Positions 59,584 through 64,000 of a DNA stretch of 64,000 nt are shown piece by piece. The DNA comes from Lachnospiraceae bacterium. GTDB taxonomy: Bacteria > Bacillota > Clostridia > Lachnospirales > Lachnospiraceae. Every line of letters begins with the position of its first letter. Within the stretch, counting starts at the first letter, position 1. The position numbers were made by a program, and so were the translations under genes. The stretch is from the NCBI GenBank assembly GCA_902363555.1, contig CABJAM010000004.1:3778-67777 (forward strand). Reading direction: 5' to 3'. The notes below the pieces were generated by a model. The model had not been told where the DNA came from. It did not search any database and saw nothing but the letters and a program-made list of their open reading frames with translations.

Positions 59584-60438
59584 ATGCTGGTGACTTATAT
59601 TATTAACGGTTTAATGACGGCCGCTTCATTGTTAATGCTGTCCATGGGTATGGCGATTATTTTCGGGATTATGAATGTGGTGAACTTGGCACATGGCGAA
59701 TTGATTATCATTGGGGCCTATGTCTCCTATACTATGATCGAGATCCTGCGTCTGCCTTTTGCCATTGCGCTCATCAGCTCCTTTGTGGTGACGGCCATTC
59801 TGGGGATGATCATTGAAAAAATCATTATTAAAAAGCTCTACGGCAAGGTGGCGGAAACTCTGCTGGTGACCTACGCGCTGTCTATGATATTCCAGCAGGT
59901 CATTAAGCTGATCTATGGCGCTGGCTATATCCATCTGGAATCGCCAGTGACCGGAGCTGTTAAGGTGGGTAAAACCATTATGCCGAAATATTATATTTGT
60001 ATTATTATAGTAGCCATCGCCATGTTTGTGGTGACTTTGCTTCTATTTAATAAAACAAAGCTGGGAATGCAGATCCGGGCTGTGAGCCAGAACCGGACCA
60101 TGGCCGCGTGTCTGGGGGTTAATGTAAAGAAAATTGATACGCTGACCTTTGCCTACGGCGCCGGCCTCACCGGACTGGCGGGATGCATCATCGCTCCGAT
60201 TAATTCCATATCACCGTTTGCCGGAGCCAATTATATTACCGATTCATTTATGGCCGTAGTTCTGGGCGGTGTGGATACACTGTTTGGCACAGTGGTGGGT
60301 GCTTCCATCATCGGTGAGAGCAATGCCGTTATCGGTGGTTTTATGGATACTGTTTTTGCCGAGATGATCGTCGTTTTTGCTGTTGTTATCATCATCCGGT
60401 TCCGCCCCAAGGGGCTTATTGTGAAAGAAAGGAGGTAG
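59584..60438 (+). CDS. Urea/amide-type ABC permease (UrtB/LivH-like)
   Basis: A permease of 284 residues with about eight hydrophobic segments. LLMLSMGMAIIFGIMNVVNLAHGELI and GMQIRAVSQNRTMAACLGVNV are the conserved LivH/UrtB features. ATG 59584 has GGGAGG seven bases upstream; a frame from 59560 starts before that site. Four bases separate it from the next permease. Confidence 0.9.
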   Translation: MLVTYIINGLMTAASLLMLSMGMAIIFGIMNVVNLAHGELIIIGAYVSYTMIEILRLPFAIALISSFVVTAILGMIIEKIIIKKLYGKVAETLLVTYALSMIFQQVIKLIYGAGYIHLESPVTGAVKVGKTIMPKYYICIIIVAIAMFVVTLLLFNKTKLGMQIRAVSQNRTMAACLGVNVKKIDTLTFAYGAGLTGLAGCIIAPINSISPFAGANYITDSFMAVVLGGVDTLFGTVVGASIIGESNAVIGGFMDTVFAEMIVVFAVVIIIRFRPKGLIVKERR

Positions 60439-60442
60439 AGCT

Positions 60443-61519
60443 ATGAAAACAAAAAAGCTTTTATCCCATATACCGGTGCTTGTTTACATTGACATCGCCG
60501 TTTTCGTGTTTCTGGCTTTATTTCCTTTATTTGCCAATGAATTTCGACTTCAGATTATGGCTAAATGCCTCTGCTATATCGTTTTTGCGTATTCGCTCGA
60601 TCTGATTTGGGGCTATGTGGGGCTCATGAGCATGGGCCATGCAGTATTCTTCGGTATTGGCGCCTATGTGGTAGCCATCGGCTATTCTATGGAAAACGGC
60701 GTTCCTACCTATATGACAAGTCTCGGCTTTATGAAAGCCCCGGAGCTTTATTATGTGTTGGCCCATAAGCCGGTAGCCTTTTTCGGAGCGCTCATCGCCT
60801 GTGGAGCGGTGGCGGGGATACTTGGAGCCTTTTTGTTTACAAAAAAGGTGAACAGTGTCTATTTTTCATTGATCACCTTCGCCCTGGCTCGTGTATTTCA
60901 ACTGCTCATTAACAATCAGCAGCGCTTTACTGGTGGCGCCAACGGCATTACCCGGGTATCCCGAAAATTGATTTTTGATGTGGAAATCCCGCAGAATATT
61001 TATTATTTTATACTCCTTGGAATAACCGTCATGGTCTATCTGTTTTGCCGTTTCCTTACGGGCAGCAGGTTTGGCCTGGTTCTTGAAGCTGCTCGGGAAA
61101 ATGAAGGCCGATTGAGCTTTTTCGGATATAACGTGACCAGGTTCAAGGTTATCATTTTTATTATTTCGGCGGTGATTGCCGGGATGGCCGGCATCATGTT
61201 CACCACCTCCCAGTCTTTTATCGGTCCGGCTAATGTGGGGATTTCCGCCTCCACAGCTGTTATCGTATGGCTGGCTCTGGGAGGCCGGGGGAATCTGACC
61301 GGAGCCACCGTGGGAACACTGGTGTTGTGCTGGGCGGAAAGTCTGTTTTCTGAGCAGCTGACCGATTACTGGTACATTATTTACGGACTGCTCATACTTG
61401 TAGTGGTATTTTTTATACCTAAGGGAATTGTCGGCCAGCTGGAAGCCTGTTTATATAACCGTAAGGCCTCAAAGGAGCATAATCAGAGGATGGAAATATC
61501 GAAGGGCGGTGAGCTTTGA
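60443..61519 (+). CDS. Urea/amide-type ABC permease (UrtC/LivM-like)
   Basis: A permease of 358 residues with about ten hydrophobic segments. SLDLIWGYVGLMSMGHAVFFGIGAYVVA is the LivM/UrtC signature, and LEAARENEGRLSFFGYNV is the ATPase-contact loop. The insertion around ENGVPTYMTSLGFMKAPELYY is seen in UrtC-type proteins more than in LivM. It overlaps the next gene by one base. Confidence 0.9.
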   Translation: MKTKKLLSHIPVLVYIDIAVFVFLALFPLFANEFRLQIMAKCLCYIVFAYSLDLIWGYVGLMSMGHAVFFGIGAYVVAIGYSMENGVPTYMTSLGFMKAPELYYVLAHKPVAFFGALIACGAVAGILGAFLFTKKVNSVYFSLITFALARVFQLLINNQQRFTGGANGITRVSRKLIFDVEIPQNIYYFILLGITVMVYLFCRFLTGSRFGLVLEAARENEGRLSFFGYNVTRFKVIIFIISAVIAGMAGIMFTTSQSFIGPANVGISASTAVIVWLALGGRGNLTGATVGTLVLCWAESLFSEQLTDYWYIIYGLLILVVVFFIPKGIVGQLEACLYNRKASKEHNQRMEISKGGEL

Positions 61520-62328
61520 TGACAGAAATTGTGAAGGATATTAATGAAACAGGAAATAATCGCCTTGTGATCAAGGAACTGTGTGTCCAGTTTGGCAGCT
61601 TTGTGGCTGTGGATCATGTAAATCTCATGGTGGAGGATGGGGAAACCAGGGTCATTATCGGGCCCAATGGTGCGGGAAAAACAACCCTTTTGGATTTGAT
61701 TACAGGTAAGACAAAGGCCACGGGGGGCACTGTGGAATTTCGGGGCCACTCCCTGATTGGACGGGATACATCACACATATGCCGGAGCTGCCATGTAGGC
61801 CGCAAATTTCAAGGGCCTAATGTGTTTAATGAATTAACGGTGATAGAAAATATGCGCCTGGCCCTTATGGGGAATGACAATTTTCTTGGCTATCTGTTTC
61901 GTCGGCAATCCCGGGAGGAGGCGGAGAAAATACATCGCTGTTTGGACGCGGTTAATCTGCTCGACTATGAGAATGTGAAGGCTGTATCCCTCTCCCACGG
62001 ACAGAAGCAGTGGCTGGAAATCGGCATGGTGATTTTGCAGGACGCCCGTTTGGTAGTTCTTGACGAGCCTACTGCTGGCATGACTGCCGAAGAAACTTTT
62101 AAAACCGGTGAGATGATTAAGAAAAATCTGGCCGATAAGACGGTTCTGGTTATTGAGCATGACATGGACTTTGTACGACAGATTGCCCAGAAGGTGACGG
62201 TGCTCCATATGGGGAAGGTGTTGGCGGAGGGAACCTTTGATGAGGTGGAAAATGATCCGAAGGTCATTCAGGTTTATCTAAAGCAGGATGATGGGGAGAG
62301 AGGAGGCGTTGAGGAATGCTTGAATTAA
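61519..62328 (+). CDS. Urea/amide-type ABC ATPase (UrtD/LivG-like)
   Basis: An ATPase of 269 residues. Walker A is GPNGAGKTT, the Q-loop lies in HVGRKFQGPNVFNEL, the signature is SLSHGQKQWLEIGMV (degenerate, as usual for UrtD), and Walker B is LVVLDEPTAGMT. ATG 61519 shares one base with the permease stop and has a GGCGGTGAG site upstream; TTG 61516 is less likely. It overlaps the second ATPase by 13 bases. Confidence 0.9.
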   Translation: MTEIVKDINETGNNRLVIKELCVQFGSFVAVDHVNLMVEDGETRVIIGPNGAGKTTLLDLITGKTKATGGTVEFRGHSLIGRDTSHICRSCHVGRKFQGPNVFNELTVIENMRLALMGNDNFLGYLFRRQSREEAEKIHRCLDAVNLLDYENVKAVSLSHGQKQWLEIGMVILQDARLVVLDEPTAGMTAEETFKTGEMIKKNLADKTVLVIEHDMDFVRQIAQKVTVLHMGKVLAEGTFDEVENDPKVIQVYLKQDDGERGGVEECLN

Positions 62329-63014
62329 AGGATTTGCATGTAAGCTATGGCAAGAGCCGAGTGATCAATGGCGTTGATTTCTCCATGGGGATGACCGAAA
62401 AGGTGGCGTTACTTGGACGAAATGGTGTGGGAAAAACCACGCTGCTTAAAAGTCTCATTGGTATTCTCCCGGCCGCTGGGGGCAGTATTACCTGTGATGA
62501 AAAGAAGCTGAATAAAAAAAACAGCTATGAACGTTCCAGAATGGGCATTGCCTACGTGCCGCAGGGGAGAGAGATTATACCGGACTTTACTGTCCGCGAA
62601 AATCTGGAGCTGGGTGGTATAAATCTGCCGGGGAATCTTGTGAAGGACCGTATAGATGAGGTGCTGACTTATTTTCCCGCGTTGAAGGTTCATTACATCC
62701 GAAAGGGCGGCGTTCTGTCTGGCGGGCTCCAGCAGCAGCTGGCCATTTCCAGGGCTTTGATGTCACATCCGAAAATATTGTTGCTGGACGAACCCACGGA
62801 AGGGATTCAGCCGAATGTAGTTTCGGAGATCGCAGGGATTCTCAACAAGATTCACGAGGACCTTAATATTGGGCTCCTTTTGGTGGAGCAGAATTTGAAA
62901 TTTGCCTTTAAAATATGTGATACTTATATATTGATGCAAAAAGGGCAGATTGTTAGCCGCGGGAAGCGCGGGGAGTTGACAGAGGATATTATAAAGAAAT
63001 ATCTGACAGTTTAG
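62316..63014 (+). CDS. Urea/amide-type ABC ATPase (UrtE/LivF-like)
   Basis: The second ATPase, 232 residues. Walker A is GRNGVGKTT, the signature reads VLSGGLQQQLAISRALM, and Walker B is LLLDEPTEGIQPN, a hallmark of UrtE where EGIQP follows the Walker B. AGGAGG (62301-62306) lies nine bases before ATG 62316. It completes the five-gene transporter; the nitrilase-like gene starts 94 bases later. Confidence 0.92.
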   Translation: MLELKDLHVSYGKSRVINGVDFSMGMTEKVALLGRNGVGKTTLLKSLIGILPAAGGSITCDEKKLNKKNSYERSRMGIAYVPQGREIIPDFTVRENLELGGINLPGNLVKDRIDEVLTYFPALKVHYIRKGGVLSGGLQQQLAISRALMSHPKILLLDEPTEGIQPNVVSEIAGILNKIHEDLNIGLLLVEQNLKFAFKICDTYILMQKGQIVSRGKRGELTEDIIKKYLTV

Positions 63015-63108
63015 ATATGGCGTTATTATGACTGACAGACAATTCAGATAAGAGGTTACCATGTGATATATGGCAGGGCCAGCCCCTGGTTTAATGGAGG
63101 TGCTTTCA

Positions 63109-64000
63109 ATGAGAATATATGAAGATATTATGAATGTGGCAGTGGTTAATTTTCGGCAGGTGTGGGGGAATAAGGAAAGTAATCTGGCAAGAATTAAAGG
63201 ATATATCCGGGCAGCGGCCAGAGCTGGGGCCGATTTGGTAGTTTTTCCGGAAATGGCCCTCAATGGTTATGATGATGAGAGCGACACGGAAAAAGAACAG
63301 AAAATGCAGATTCGTCAGGCGGAGCTGATCCCGGGCCCTTCCACAAATGCGGTGGCTGAGCTTACAGTAGAGTATGGCATTTATGCAGTGTTTGGCATGG
63401 CCGAGTTGGATGGCGATGGATCTGACAAGGTATATAACACGGCGGCAGTTTGCGGTCCTCAGGGGGTTATCGGCTCTTATAAAAAGATCCATCCGGCTCT
63501 GGCAGAGCAGTGCTGGTGCGAACGTGGCAGCGAACCATTCGCCTTTGAAACGCCCTGGGGGCCCGTTGGAATCGGTATCTGTTATGACACTTATAATTTC
63601 CATGAACTAATGCGCTATTACGCGGCCAGCGGCTGCCGCCTTTATTTAAATCCAACAGCCATTGGCCCCAGCGCGCGCCATGACTGGAGGGATTATTACC
63701 TGGGTGGCCTGAAGCAGGGGGTCAACGCCTGTGAGATATTTATTGCCAGCTCAAATCTGATAGGGAATAATATGGTAGATGAGGATGAGGGTGGAAGCCT
63801 TGGTAATATCATGGAAGCCGGTTTGGGCTTTGGCGGCGGCAGTATGATTCTGGGTCCGGGTCTCTCGGAAAAAATTCATATCTATGGCGGAGATGTGGAT
63901 GCTCTTGACGAAGGTTTTTTTATGGCAACTATAGATTTGACGTTGGCAAGCCGGAGAAATTTCAAGTTGGATCCGGTAAAGGGTTGTCCGGATTATCGGC
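63109..64000 (+). CDS. Nitrilase-superfamily carbon-nitrogen hydrolase (3' end outside window)
   Basis: An open frame of at least 297 codons that runs off the window edge without a stop. The catalytic triad is visible: Glu in VVFPEMALNGYDD (about residue 47), Lys in GSYKKIHPALAEQ, and Cys in VGIGICYDTYNFHE. This is a cytoplasmic amidase/carbamoylase-type member of the nitrilase superfamily. ATG 63109 has GGAGG (63096-63100) eight bases upstream. Located after the urea/amide-type transporter, it probably hydrolyses an imported amide. The true length and C-terminus cannot be seen. Confidence 0.88.
   Translation, partial: MRIYEDIMNVAVVNFRQVWGNKESNLARIKGYIRAAARAGADLVVFPEMALNGYDDESDTEKEQKMQIRQAELIPGPSTNAVAELTVEYGIYAVFGMAELDGDGSDKVYNTAAVCGPQGVIGSYKKIHPALAEQCWCERGSEPFAFETPWGPVGIGICYDTYNFHELMRYYAASGCRLYLNPTAIGPSARHDWRDYYLGGLKQGVNACEIFIASSNLIGNNMVDEDEGGSLGNIMEAGLGFGGGSMILGPGLSEKIHIYGGDVDALDEGFFMATIDLTLASRRNFKLDPVKGCPDYR

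Overview
This window looks like chromosomal DNA of an anaerobic Clostridia, most probably a Lachnospiraceae-like member of the Eubacteriales. Genes have strong AGGAGG-type ribosome binding sites, sigma-A promoters of the TTGACA-N17-TATAAT kind and clostridial gene content (BceRS-type two-component system, MutS2, YesMN-type sensors, VanW/G5 protein, EtfAB with acyl-CoA dehydrogenases, enamidase). Base composition is intermediate, with AT-rich intergenic islands. No rRNA, tRNA, CRISPR array, insertion sequence or phage gene was recognised. All family calls come from reading motifs and from memory of families; no database search was run.

Layout. 1-4.9 kb: a small orphan ORF, a BceRS-like two-component pair without its transporter, and two tandem PucR/CdaR-type regulators. 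5-13.6 kb: a compact housekeeping run (B12-binding radical SAM protein, endonuclease III, DnaQ-like exonuclease, membrane microprotein, VanW/G5 protein, AIR-synthase-like protein, Lrp regulator with aminotransferase, TrmL). 13.6-18.9 kb: a three-gene DNA modification/restriction cassette (N6-adenine MTase, C5-cytosine MTase, nuclease-MTase fusion). 19-24.2 kb, minus strand: oligoendopeptidase F and a TetR-MFS-alpha/beta hydrolase operon with a clear double-palindrome operator. 24.3-36.1 kb: a carbohydrate locus with a divergent glycoside hydrolase, ABC permeases and binding lipoprotein, YesM/YesN-type sensor and regulator, and an FGGY sugar kinase.

36.3-47.9 kb: an acyl-CoA module: acyl-CoA dehydrogenase, EtfB, EtfA, a MarR regulator, a complete Liv-type ABC transporter (G, F, binding protein, H, M), a second acyl-CoA dehydrogenase with an unusual Asp at the expected catalytic base, and a CoA-transferase. 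The likely logic is uptake of a carboxylic acid, activation by CoA transfer, and oxidation or reduction coupled to Etf. 47.9-53.3 kb: MutS2, a self-regulating Xre/membrane-protein pair and a 697-residue protein that joins two unrelated ADP-ribosylhydrolase folds. This fusion is the most unusual single gene.

53.3-64 kb: a LysR regulator diverges from the remains of a nicotinate-fermentation-type operon: a 2-(hydroxymethyl)glutarate dehydrogenase-like gene lacking its NAD-binding N-terminus, an intact enamidase, and deletion-scarred pieces of a DUF1185-type gene and an anion symporter. Next come a zinc alcohol dehydrogenase and a five-gene urea/amide-type ABC transporter, followed by a nitrilase-superfamily hydrolase cut by the window edge. 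Two short leaders with the same ACGAGGA hairpin-terminator design precede the dehydrogenase remnant and the zinc dehydrogenase. A family of GTAACAG-type intergenic palindromes is scattered across the window.
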